Assembly (NCBI GenBank): GCA_018398815.1
Contig: CM031600.1
Coordinates: 54,005,437-54,069,436 of the forward strand
Length of the DNA: 64,000 nt
Reading direction: 5' to 3'
Source: Conus ventricosus
Lineage: Eukaryota > Mollusca > Gastropoda > Neogastropoda > Conidae
Shown here: piece by piece, positions 34,598 through 46,522 of the stretch
Numbering within the stretch: the stretch's first letter is position 1
How the letters are laid out: each line of letters begins with the position of its first letter
Program-made: the position numbers and the translations under genes
The notes under the pieces: model-generated
The model's database searches: none
Told to the model about the DNA's origin: nothing
The model's input: only the letters and a program-made list of their open reading frames with translations

Positions 34598-35202
34598 TAT
34601 TATATTATTATATATTATATATATATATATACATAATTATATACATACATACATATATAAGTTTACATATTCATATCATAGCTGAGCCTATGACACAGGA
34701 CTCGTTTTAGAGCCGTCACCTCACCGAGAAAAAAAAAAGCCAGTCTCGAAAAGAAACAGACACTATATCTACGGACCTCATCTGCTGACACAGTGGCAGG
34801 CTGTTGGCATCCTTAAATTAAGGAGGATAAAATGATTACCTGCTGAAGTCGCTAACCATTCCGCTTGATTTAACATCTGTAATTTAAGAAGAAAAAGTGG
34901 GGGGGAAAACAGTACCCAAAAAACTGAAACAAACAAAAGACAGCAAGAACAACTGACAACCAAAAACAGCACAATGCTACAAACTCCACATGCAACAATG
35001 CCGTGCTGGTCACTGTGCTACACAATGTTACAGCACGAGCCCGTTCCGAGGATTACATTACTGCTACCTGTAGTCACCAGAGTAAAACACAAACACCAGC
35101 GCATTATAACATGTAATTAAGAAATTAAACTTCACAGACTTTTTAGAACAAAGGTGGGTGTATGGGCCACGAATAAAAACGAAAACACAAGAGAGAGAGA
35201 GG

Positions 35203-35241
<39 letters not shown>

Positions 35242-35404
35242 GAGGAGAGGAGAGAGAGAGAGAGAGGAGAGAGAAGACAAAATTCTTTATTTACGAGGAT
35301 AATAGATAAGCACTAACGTGCTTTTTTACATCCAGTCCTCGCCCTGAGTAGGGACTACAACATGCAGTGAAATCAATTAATGTAAGAAATCAAAGAAGCA
35401 AGCA
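32956..35404. other. Esterase intron 5' part (L2)
   Basis: Non-coding. Poly-G (33217-33231), a 70 bp GT run (33938-34008), CA repeat (34365-34586) running into TA repeat (34587-34640), and a GA microsatellite (35190-35276). A TTCTTTATTTACGAGGATAA segment near 35285 looks like the end of a dispersed element. GGTTCAAACCCC at about 33310 resembles a tRNA B box, but no tRNA fold was found. Confidence 0.6.
34365..34640. repeat. (CA)n-(TA)n microsatellite
   Basis: About 220 bp of CA followed by TA-rich sequence. All His/Thr and Val/Cys frames over it are artefacts. Confidence 0.93.
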
Positions 35405-35629
35405 AAGCGGTCATGTAATCATAGAGGAACATCAAATGAAAATAGAAGATAAATGAAAACAAAACAAAAATAAGAATAATAATAAACAAAACAACAACAA
35501 AAAATAACAACCCCAAAAAAAAAAAAATAAAAATGAGAATAACAATAATGAAGAGGAAGGAGAGAGCGGGGGTAGGGAGTGAGGTGGGCTGGGGAAACAT
35601 ATGTAAGTGTACTACAACGTACAAGATTG

Positions 35630-35845
35630 GCATGTATGAAAACAGACAGTGAAGTGAATATGACAAAGTGCGTACATATTTTTGAACACACAAATTCACG
35701 CACGTTCGCACGCATAGAGAGAGAGAGACAAGAGAGAGAGAGAGAGAGAGCAAGGCACAACATGTATTCATTTTTCGCAAAGCATGAAAATACGTAGAAG
35801 GTATTAAGCAAAGTGAGATGAAATTGGGGGAGGGGGGGGGGGGGG

Positions 35846-35892
<47 letters not shown>

Positions 35893-36552
35893 GAAGGGAG
35901 AGGGGGAACAGCATGAGATGTAATGATTTGAAATGGAAATGTACTAAAACGTACAATAATTAGCCTGTATAAAATCAGACAGTAAAATGAACATGACAAT
36001 AGGGAGGGAAACTCACTAACATATAACTCCTGGTCAGATACCGATATTTCGAAACTTGGTGGTTTCTCCTCAGTGACCGCGGAAAGTGGTAATTTGACTC
36101 CTCTGCATGTATGAAAACAGACAGTGAAGTGAATATGACAAAGTGCGTACATATTTTTGAACACACAAATTCACGCACGTTCGCACGCATAGAGAGAGAG
36201 AGACAGAGAGAGAGAGAGAGCAAGGCACAACATGTATTCATTTTTCGCAAAGCATGAAAATACGTAGAAGGTATTAAGCAAAGTGAGATGAAATTGGGGG
36301 AGGGGGGGGGAGAAAAGGGAGAGAGAGAGAGAGAGGATGGAAGGGAGAGGGGGAACAGCATGAGATGTAATGATTTGAAATGGAAATGTACTAAAACGTA
36401 CAATAATTAGCCTGTATAAAATCAGACAGTAAAATGAACATGACAATAGGGAGGGAAACTCACTAACATATAACTCCTGGTCAGATACCGATATTTCGAA
36501 ACTTGGTGGTTCTCCTCAGTGACCGCGGAAAGGGTAATTTGACTCCTCTGCC
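35630..36552. repeat. Tandem GA-rich units (R2)
   Basis: Counterpart of 219-1153, two units starting at CATGTATGAAA (35630 and about 36105). Confidence 0.8.
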
Positions 36553-36779
36553 TTTTCATTTTAAGAAGAATGCAATCCCAGAAAAGGCTGGTGTGCAATA
36601 CTGTAGTATGTTTGTTGAGTTTTCAAAAAACAACCAAAGGTGCCATCTAAGAAGCAAAAGAAAATCATGAAAGAGCAAAACAAGCTACATTTTCTTGTGA
36701 AAAGTAGAAAATATAAAAAGATATCCTCTAAGACACAAGTGCTGAGGGCCAGTTCTTGGAATGAATCCGCAAGGGACTA

Positions 36780-38420
36780 AAATACAACAAACTAATAAAT
36801 TCCAAGGATAAGTACCGAACACCGTTCCAGCAACCCACAGAGCAGCTTGGTGCCGCAATGACTGCAAGAAATATTGAATTATAAACAAAGCTTGCTCTTA
36901 TGTCTTAGATTGAAGAAATAGGGGGAGATACGCATTCATACCTGCAGTGGCAGATGATTCTGCCTAACAAACAGTATGTGCTTGAGTGGGTGGATGGGGA
37001 AAAATAAAATAAATGCTTCTCAAATGAGCCTTCAGCAAGCTTATATTCTCCAAATGGGAGAGACATCCTCCAATAGGGAGGGAAACTCACTAACATATAA
37101 CTCCTGGTCAGATACCGATATTTCGAAACTTGGTGGTTTCTCCTCAGTGACCGCGGAAAGTGGTAATTTGACTCTCTGCTTTTTCAGTTTTAAGAAGAAT
37201 GCAATCCCAGAAAAGGCTGGTGTGCAATACTGTAGTATGTTTCTTCAATCTAAGACATAAGAGCAAGCTTTGTTTATAATTCAATATTTCTTGCAGTCAT
37301 TGCGGCACCAAGCTGCTCTGTGGGTTGCTGGAACGGTGCTCGGTACTTATCCTTGGAATTTATTGTTTGTTTTATATATATATATTTTCATGATGACAGC
37401 GCAACACGCTCGAAACAAATTTGTAGATAGTTTTAAGATCCCTCTTTTAACTTGTTTTAACAATGTTAACTCCCCAAGGGGTTGAGCACTTAAAAATTTG
37501 TTTTAGGCATTTTAAATATACGATCCTGCTACTCTCTCTCTCTCTCTCTCTTCTCTCTTCTCTCTCTCTCTACATTACTGTACAATACATGCACACACTA
37601 CACATAACATGCAGCACGTACTTATATAATTAATATATATTATATAGCATATATATATATATAATATTATATATTATATAGTATATTATTATCATTATAT
37701 ATATATATTCCACATAATACTACAAACTACTCATACATACACACACTGGTGATAAATATTATATATAATATATATAATTTATTATTAATATATATTATAT
37801 AATTTACAACAAGCTAATAAATTCCAAGGTTAAGTACCGCACGTTCCAGCACTTACAGAGCGCTTAGTGTTGCAATGACTGCAAGAATATTGAATATAGC
37901 TTGCTGAAGGCTCTTTTGAAGCATTATTTTATTTTTCCCCTTCACCACTCAAGCACATACTTTAGTTAGGCAGAATTCATCTACCACTGCAGATATGAAT
38001 GCGTATCTCCCTATTTCTTCAACTAAGACATAAGAGAAGCTTTGTTTATAATTCATAATATATATAATATATATATATAAACTATATATAATATAATATA
38101 TATATATATATATTATATATATATTATATATATATATAATATATATATCCCCCTTGGAGAATATAAGCTTGCTGAAGGCTCATTTTGAGAAGCATTTATT
38201 TTATTTTTCCCCATTCACCCACTCAAGCACATACTGTTAGTTAGGCAGAATCATCTACGACTGCAGATATGAATGCGTCTCTCCCCCTATTTCTTCAATC
38301 TAAGACATAAGAGCAAGCTTTGTTTATAATTCAATGTTTCTTGCAGTCATTGCAACACCAAGCTGCTCTGTAAGTTGCTGGAACGGTGCTCGGTACTTAT
38401 CCTTGGAATTTATTAGTTTG
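36780..38420. repeat. Fold-back cluster (R2)
   Basis: Counterpart of 1380-3030: forward copy at about 36790-37070, inverted at 37243-37365, and further copies in alternating orientation to 38420. TA blocks differ in length from R1. Confidence 0.75.
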
Positions 38421-39161
38421 TGTCATATATCTATATACTGCTGAACAATTAAATAGTGGGAGAAAACAAATGCAGGTTAACAATTCTTCAGTCATTATAG
38501 TAACGACTTGGCAAAGATTTTAATTTAAAAAAAAAAATTAAAGATGAAGAAAATGGGGGGAATATATTATAAATATGAGAAATCCTTCACTAGCTGCCTG
38601 AGGGAACCATCGTACTCCCCTATTCGAAGGCAGATCTATTTGTATTGCCTGCTCCTGGGCCTTTCGTCCGCTGGATCGGACTCATCAGGGAGACACGGCT
38701 GATTGTGTATATCAAAATACTTGATACATGAAAAAAAAAAAAAAAGAAAAAAAATTAGAAAAGACAAATTTGTTAAGTACATGAAAATGGGATGATTTAT
38801 GCTTTTGAGATTACTTGGTATTACTTATGGTTTTTTTATTTTTATTTTTTTAATATTTTTTTAAAATTATTTTTTACCGCAGAAGATGGGTAAGTTAAGT
38901 GTTTTTGAAAGTTGTGGTACAATGGATTTGTTTGATGTATTCTGGAAGGGAGTTCCACAAAGAGGTTCCCGAGTACGTTAGACTTGATTTTAAATAGGTC
39001 AATTCTGGGGATTGGGATATGGAGTTTGTGAGAGTTTCTCGACGAGACTTTTGAGAATCGTCTCATTAAAGTTGTTGGAGCATTCCCGGTCAGAATCTTG
39101 TGCATCATTAGCCCTTTGTTGTATTTGAGTCTCTGGCTGAATGGAAGAATGTGAAGATGTT

Positions 39162-39223
<62 letters not shown>

Positions 39224-40346
39224 GAGAGAGATGGAGGAAACTATTGACACAGAAATTCCAAAAGACGGGACTGATGAAAAAAAGGACTTCGAAAAAATAC
39301 TGGTGAACAGACCACAAAAGGTAAAATAGTGGATGACAGTAGGGGGGTGGGGTGAAGAGAAAGAGAAGAAAGAAAAAAGAAGGAAGAGTCAAAAATAGTG
39401 AAAGAATTCGGGAAACTATCAGCACCCGATTTCCAGATACCCAGCTTACAGTTCAAACTGAAATATCCCTGATATTTTAACAGATTCCGGGAGGGGTTGG
39501 GGAGGGATAGTATTAGGGGGTTGGGTAGAAAAGGCCGGGGCACAGTAAGTTATCGTCGATGAAACAAGAGTGAACTGTTGTGTAGTTGTAATTTGCTACT
39601 GTTGGTTGTTGCATTTTTTGGATTACTTCCAGACTACCTTTTTTTGTCTATTCATTCTGACATAATTAATGATTACCTTGCACAAATTGGCATCCCAAGA
39701 GCGTTTTTCACTGAGCCCAGTACAAGCATAAGTCACTTCAGAATATGTGGCGAGGGTTGCAGAGGTGGTGGCGGTGTATATGTTTATGTATATCCATATG
39801 TATATGTGTGCTGGAGTAACATTTGCTTGTCGTACCCCCTTCCCCTTTAAACAAAGCCTATGTTCTGAAGTTGTGAATTTTAACCTGTACCGATTTTGAT
39901 GTTTGCTTCACTTCTTATCTGGACATTAAAGACATCGGGATAAAACGTTATTATCATTTCAATTTTTGCATGTACTGCATAAATGTGTGTGTCCTTGAAG
40001 CCTTGAGGAACGGCGTCCTGTGTTTTAAACCTGGGATTGTCCCTTTTTTAAAACAAAAACAAAAACAAACACCAATTGTGAAACCTTCTTGATTTATATT
40101 CATTAGTTACTGACTGCCATGAAGTGTGTCTGTTATATGTTCACTTTTTGATCTTTTTACACAGATTTTAATCTACTACTTTATTTAAATTCTTACTTAC
40201 TCCTTCACCGAGAGCTATGGTTGTTTCTTGTGGGTTTTCTGTTCTGTTCTTTTCTTTCTTTTTTTTGTAGTGGGGGAAGTGAGGGGGCACATTTCATAAA
40301 ATCAGACGGATCCACTCGATTTTCAAGAGTTTTGCTTTCTGCTTAT

Positions 40347-40696
40347 GTGGATGTGGCCCCAGTCAGCAGGTAAACCAGGATCCAGCAGATGTGAATGTGC
40401 CTCCAGTCAGCAGGTAAACCAGGATCCAGCAGATGTGGATGTGCCTCCAATCAGCAGGTAAACCAGGTTTCAGCAGATGTGGATGTGCCTCCAGTCAGCA
40501 GGTAAACCAGGATCCAGCAGATGTGGATGTAGCTCCAGTCAGCAGTAAAACCAGGATCCAGCAGATGTGGATGTGGCTCCAGTCAGCAGGTAAACCAGGA
40601 TCCAGCAGATGTGGATGTGCCTCCAGTCAGCAGGTAAACCAGGATCCAGCAGATGCGGATGTGCCTCCAGTCAGCAGGTAAACCAGGAGCCAGCAG
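40347..40696. repeat. 44 bp minisatellite (R2)
   Basis: Eight units, same order of variant units as 4935-5284, including the altered fifth unit (here CAGTAAAACC). Keeping the same unit order argues the copies split recently. Confidence 0.92.
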
Positions 40697-40814
40697 AAAG
40701 CCTGGCGAGCTCTTCACGGAGCAAAATATCTGTCGCTTGCTGGTCTTGCGACCTCCCCTTCGGAGAACCCGTTGAAAGGAATTTGACCATTAACAAGTAG
40801 CTCTACGATATACT

Positions 40815-40975
40815 CACCTTTCCAATCAAATGCCTTATCCTTACTCGGCGTGAACATCGCCAAACATCAGGATTCCCCCCCACCCCCTCAAAAAAAAAAG
40901 GGGGGGGGTGGGGGAGCGGGGTGGTATCGTCCCTCATATTCTGAATAGGCGCCAGAGTGATCGCACCTTTGCCCA
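40815..40975 (+). repeat. Left arm of inverted repeat (R2)
   Basis: Counterpart of 5408-5565. Pairs with 45140-45315. Confidence 0.65.
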
Positions 40976-41035
40976 CCTTTGCGGGAGGTGGGAGGGTATC
41001 TGATTATTTGGACAGGGAAGCACATCGTAACACAA

Positions 41036-41670
41036 CTTTTAGTAGTAAAATTCCCTTTGCCTCATAATTACCTGTTAAACAAATGCCCGAATTTCAAAAA
41101 GGATGGTGGGTGAATCCTGCCCGGGAGATGGCCTGTTTAAAAATTCATAGGAGAATGTGTCTGTGCAGTTCTCCAGCCCAGCTCAGTGTTCAAATGCTCA
41201 AAACCATTTTAATCGTCTCTCTTAGCCATTTGGTGGCGCACTGAATAGTTTCCGCTCTCCCTTAATTTAAAGACGAGAAGGCACAATCAAGATAAACTAC
41301 TAGCAGGATCAGGAAAAGGAGGAGTCAAAAACAAAACAAAACAAAAATAAACAAACAAAGCAAGGCTCTTGATCCATAAACAGAAGCCTGGTGAATTACC
41401 TGCTTGAGCCAGGAGCTTATCGTCTGGGCATCACCTGGCCACACCATAGAAAGGAACTCACGGAGTCTGACTCTGCCCCTGGAGGTACTTCCACTGTGCT
41501 CTGACCGGACAGTTAACCTGCCCACCTTCGATCATCTGCCGGATTTGATGACGAAGGACCAGCAGAAACAGGTCATCATCAGGGACCGTTGTTTGGGCTT
41601 AGCGATATTGGCCAGGGATGAAGGGCACATAGAATGACTGAGCCATCATCGTGCCACTTCAGGACCGTGC
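41036..41670. repeat. Dispersed repeat, copy a (R2)
   Basis: Counterpart of 5625-6260. Confidence 0.65.
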
Positions 41671-41954
41671 GGATCCCTGGAGAAAGGCATGAACTCACTT
41701 ACCTACAAGCCGAAGCCAGGTGACGAAGAAGCATGTCTTTAGCGAGAGGTTGCCGACAGAGCATTCGACGAGAATCCCAGGACACACAACACTTTTCTCT
41801 GTGGCCACCCTCTCTGAAGGGCTGGAATGGGGAAAGATTGGAAACGTGTGTGCACACATCCTTTCCCTGGCATCACCAGTGCAGCCGCTGCATGGACTGT
41901 GGAGTCCTGGACTGAGAACACAAAAGACAGAAAGCTGTTGCTTCATTCTGTTGC

Positions 41955-42440
41955 AACCAGGTCATATGTGGATCCTATAGCACTGACAAATGATCCTGAA
42001 GGACAGATTTGTTAACATCCGCTCCGACGGATGACCATCCGCTCCTGTTTGACCCTCATTAAGGGGATGTGTCTCACAAGCAGATTATCCTCATTGTCCT
42101 CTGAATAAAACAACAACAACAACAAACAACAAAAAAGGCGAGCTCCTTCGCCGAAGAAAGAGAAAACGGATCATGTGAGTTTTTATATCAGGCAGCAACC
42201 AGGTCAATATGTGGGATCCTATAGCACTGACAATGATCCTGAAGACAGATTTGTTAACATCCGCTCCGACGGATGACCATCCGCTCCTGTTTGACCCTTC
42301 ATTAAGGGGGATGTGTCTCACAGCAGAATTATCCTCATTGTCCTCTTGAATAAAACAACAACAACAACAAAACAAACAAAAAGGCGAGCTCCTTCGCCGA
42401 AGAAAGGAGAAAACGGATCTTGCTGAGTTTTTATATCAAG
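41955..42440 (+). repeat. Tandem ~245 bp units upstream of the LINE (R2)
   Basis: Counterpart of 6556-7055, with GCAACCAGGTCA at about 41955 and 42196. Confidence 0.8.
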
Positions 42441-45122
42441 GCAAAAATAGTGAAAGTTTATTTTGTAGGATTAATTTCAAGAATAAGAGACCTGTCATTG
42501 TTGGATCAGTTTACAGACCTCCAGACTCAGATGAAAATGTATGTTCGTCTATTTGCAGAGACATTTCTAACATTGTTTTGGCTAATAGGAAGGCAATATT
42601 ATGGATTGGTGGAGACTTTAATTTACCAGATATTGATTGGGGTGAAGATGCCATACTTGGTAATCAATACAGTAAAAATATTAATACTCAGTTTTTTGAT
42701 GCCACCAAAGACCTTGGATTAGTACAGTCAGTTGAATCACCAACTCGTGGTAAGGCATTCCTGGATTTATTTTTTACCAATTGTCCAGGCTTTAGGCAAT
42801 CAGGAATTAATTGCAGGCCTGGGTGATCATGACATAGTTCTCTTAGAGAGTAACTTTCAACCCTTTCGAAGAAACCCCCTAAACGTACCATCAGACTCTG
42901 GAACCAGCAGATTTACCAAAATTGCGCAGGATACTTATAATTTCAGTCGTCGTTTTTTGGAGTCCCATAGTGTTAAAGATAATGTCAGTGATCTTTGGAA
43001 GTGTATAAAAACTAACTTGGAATTTATTATGGATGACAACATACCTACTAAAATAACTTCAAGCAAGAACCACCAGCCATGGATTACTACTAAAACTAAA
43101 CGTTTGTTGAGAAGGAAACATCGTTTCTTTAAGAAATTGAAACTACATCCAATTCAGAAAGATTACTGGTTAGGTATAAACATATAAGAGAAGGTGTCAG
43201 AGAGAATGTAGACTTGCTCACTCCAATTATGTTTAATTCGATGATTTGGGAAGGTGATAATCAAACAAGAAATTATGGTCTTACATAAGGAGTAAGAGAC
43301 AGGACAACATTGGGATTCAGACCTGAGAAACAACCAGAATAACCTAATACAGGACCCTGAAGGGAAAGCAAACTTACTAAACAAGCAGTTTTGTTCAGTT
43401 TTCTCAAATCCCAAACCTTTAATTAATGTTAGACAATGAAAACAAAGCTACTGGTCCCGATGGCGTTCCTGGCAAGCTCTTAAAATTATGTGCCAATGAA
43501 TTGAGTGAGGTATACCAATTACTTTACCAAGCTTCACTGACCAGGGAGTAATACCTGATGAGTGGCCGGGTGCGAGCATTGTTCCCTTATTTAAAAGGGT
43601 GACAAAACAAAAGCAGAGAACTATAGACCTGTACTCTTACATCCATATCAGCTAATACTTGAACACATAATATATGTAGCATAATGGCCATCTTGACAAA
43701 TATGATTCTTAATAACGCCCAGCATGGTTTAGACAGCGGAGTTGTGAGACTCAACTTATAACAACTCTCAATGATTTTAGTAACTGTCTTAACAACAGAC
43801 AGCAAATAGATGCAATTTATTAGATTTTCTAAAGCCTTTGATAAGGTTGACCATGAGGGCCTGCTGCTTAAATTAGAACACATTGGCATTGGCGGTTCTT
43901 GCTAAAATGGGCTAGATCATTCCTCGTTGGAGAACGCAGAAGTTGTTGTGAAGGGTCGTCTCCCATTGTAAACAGTCTTGTCGGAGTACCACAGGGAACT
44001 GTTTGGGGCCCTTGTTTTTCTTAATTTTAAAAATGACATAAGTAGAAATCTCTCTCTGAACTACTATAGGGCTTTTGCAGATGACAGTTTAGTATATAGA
44101 ACAATCAGAAGCAAGATGTACACGCATTGCTACAAGGAGATCTAAACGTTTACAAGAGTGGGAAAGAAACTTGGAAATGGAATTTCATCCTCAAAAGTGC
44201 CAAGTGTTGCGTATATGTAACAAACGCTCACTAATTAGATCAGATTATTCTAATCCATAATACTATTCTTAAAAAAAACTAATGCTGCAAAATATTTAGG
44301 CGTGATTATAGATAGTCGTCTCAAATGGAAAGAACATTACAATTTAGTAATGTAAGATAAGCAAATAACATCTTAGCTTTCTTACACAGGAATATCAATG
44401 ACTGCCCCCAAAAGGTTAAAGACGACTGCTACAAAACACTGGTTAGACCAGTATGGAATATGGTTGCTCAGTTTGGGATCCTTACCATCTAAAGGACATT
44501 GATAACCTGAAAAGATTCAGAAGAGAGCAGCACGGTTCGTAACAGGGAACCACATCAGAGAAAAGGGGAATACTAGGAAGAACATGAGGAATTAGAATGG
44601 AAACCCTTAGAAGAGAGAAGAGCTTTTATTAAACTTAACACCTTTTTCAAGGCAGAGCTAAAGTAATTGATATTCCAATGGAACAACTAGTATTGAATAA
44701 AAGTAGTACCAGGAGTGGCGGTCAATGTTGTACCATACCTGCATCATTCAAATATTGACAGCCACTTACATTCTTTTTATCCAGTTCTGTACGGCTGTGG
44801 AACTCACTGCCGGGTGCCATCAAGATTGCCACAAATGCAATCTCATTCAAAAAACAAATTGATTCGACAGTTTTGAGATCTGCATATTGACGATTTTCTA
44901 TTTTTACTTCCCCTGATATTTTACTATTACCTGGGGCCTGAATTTGGCCATTGCTTTTATCTTCTTGAATATCGGGTGCGACCCCTTGTTGCTAAATTTG
45001 CTCCAGGGGCCAACAGTCTGAGTCGCACTGTTTTATGTTATTTTATTTTACTTTTTTAACATGCGCGCTGGTGACCTACTCGTTTTTGAGTGAACCAGTA
45101 TTTTAGGAAGAAGAAGAAGAAG
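42441..45122 (+). mobile_element. CR1-like LINE (R2)
   Basis: Counterpart of 7056-9755. Here the endonuclease part is cleaner: 42578-42826 reads AILWIGGDFNLPDIDWGEDA, then GLVQSVESPTRGKAFLDLFF. The GDHDIVLLESN motif at about 42823 is intact, whereas R1 has lost a base there. The RT part (about 43400-44500) is worse than R1. The tail (GAA)n is at 45103-45122. Confidence 0.85.
42480..44757 (+). pseudogene. LINE EN-RT remnant (R2)
   Basis: Blocks as in R1. The catalytic region at about 44075 reads F/CADDSLVY across a small deletion. Neither copy has a continuous frame, but their breaks differ, so part of the damage is probably sequencing error. Confidence 0.8.
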
Positions 45123-45139
45123 AGCTGACTATCGTGAAC

Positions 45140-45214
45140 TCACTAACGGAGGTCACTCTGGCTCCCATCCTTACATGAGGTGAAGATACCATCCCGCTCT
45201 CCCAATTTCTTCTC

Positions 45215-45283
<69 letters not shown>

Positions 45284-45315
45284 AAGATGTTTTGGCGGTC
45301 CACGCCGGTAAGGAT
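45140..45315 (-). repeat. Right arm of inverted repeat with poly-G (R2)
   Basis: Counterpart of 9775-9937. The G run is about 57 bp (45225-45282) against about 27 in R1. Confidence 0.65.
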
Positions 45316-45544
45316 AAGGCACTGTTTGCACAGATTAATTAGAGAAAAATAACACGCACTCTCTGGGGATTTTTTCGTCCCCCCTTCCCCCTAAAACCTC
45401 GTCTGTCTTTAACAACTAAAAATTTAAAGGGTATGTGGGCAAGGATTTCTACCCCTTTTTCTCCCCTTATATTATTATATAAATGATTTTAAAATATATT
45501 TCTTATACTGTGCGTTTATTGTGTGTAAGGACAGGGGCCATTAT

Positions 45545-45579
<35 letters not shown>

Positions 45580-45622
45580 GGTTCTGAAAAGAAAGTACGA
45601 TCAGTTGAGCCCTCTTCACAGG

Positions 45623-45769
45623 GGCGCAGAACATCAGATAATTTCAGTACGTGTTTGGCAACCCCCTCATTGACGACACATTGGAATGGTTTCGTCACCG
45701 TTGGACTGCAAGACAAACGTGTCTCAGATGAGTCTCGACGCTCTGGACCCAATTTCGCCAAAATATGGG
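45623..45769 (+). pseudogene. Esterase exon C (R2 copy, frame-broken)
   Basis: Counterpart of 10257-10407. The GGCGCAGAACAT start and AATTTCGCCAAAATATGG end are visible, with at least five small indels. Probably an error-rich consensus, not a real pseudogene. Confidence 0.65.
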
Positions 45770-45959
45770 GGTGTTTTTTACGTCTGCCCCTGGGGCACGT
45801 TCTGCATATGTGTGTGGTCGTGCGTGTGTGTGTATAATGCAAGTGGATTGGTCAAGGGATGATTGGGTACGTGGGACACGTGCGGGTTTTGGGCCTTTTT
45901 GGGGATTTCGCGCACTATGCGCGGAACCACACACACACACGATTGCAAGAGTCTGCGTG

Positions 45960-45999
<40 letters not shown>
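45960..45999. repeat. Poly-A run
   Basis: About 34 A in a mixed A/G tract that in R1 (10617-10654) is broken by G. It has been flattened here by low-quality consensus. Confidence 0.8.
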
Positions 46000-46001
<2 letters not shown>

Positions 46002-46039
46002 TTTGCCACAAAAGCATTATCACTTTTTTTTTCTGGGAG

Positions 46040-46231
46040 AAACCCCCCCCTGGCGACAACCAATGTCAAATGGTGCCATGGGCACGGACGATCCAAATTT
46101 CTTTGACAAGGGGGGACAGATCGGCTCTGATGGGATCGAGCCCCAAAAGGCTTGGGACAACACCCTTCTTCGGGCCCGAAGAGGGCCAGACCTATCATTG
46201 GCAAAATTTTTGGGGAAACGAAGGGGGGTAA
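46040..46231 (+). pseudogene. Esterase exon D (R2 copy, frame-broken)
   Basis: Counterpart of 10700-10903. TGGCGACAAC, GATCGGCTCTGA and GAGGGCCAGACC pieces are clear. The stop appears as TAA instead of TAG. Many indels. Confidence 0.65.
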
Positions 46232-46481
46232 ATTTTAACTTTTTTTTTTGATACATTTTTTGCCCATTTTTAATGTCGTCGAACATTTGTACAAGCAGGT
46301 TTGATATCAAGGTTCACCCAAGGGGAGATGGCAGAAGAAATGACATATGCATACAAGTGTCCATCTGAGTGTGTTTGTATTTCCACATGTATGTGCATGC
46401 ATGTTCAAGTGTGCTCCTGTGGGTGCGTGCGCGCATGTGTGTGTTGGTGTGTGTGTGTGTGTGTGTTGTGTGCTGTGTGTC

Positions 46482-46522
<41 letters not shown>

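Larger units (their letters stand above)
30954..35404. repeat. L2: better copy of the L region
   Basis: Joins R2 without a break, so L2+R2 (30954-54668) is the most coherent version of the locus. Esterase exons A and B here have readable splice sites. Confidence 0.85.

Noticed and set aside
34179..34710. His/Thr-rich 150-168 codon frames
   Set aside because: CA microsatellite translation.
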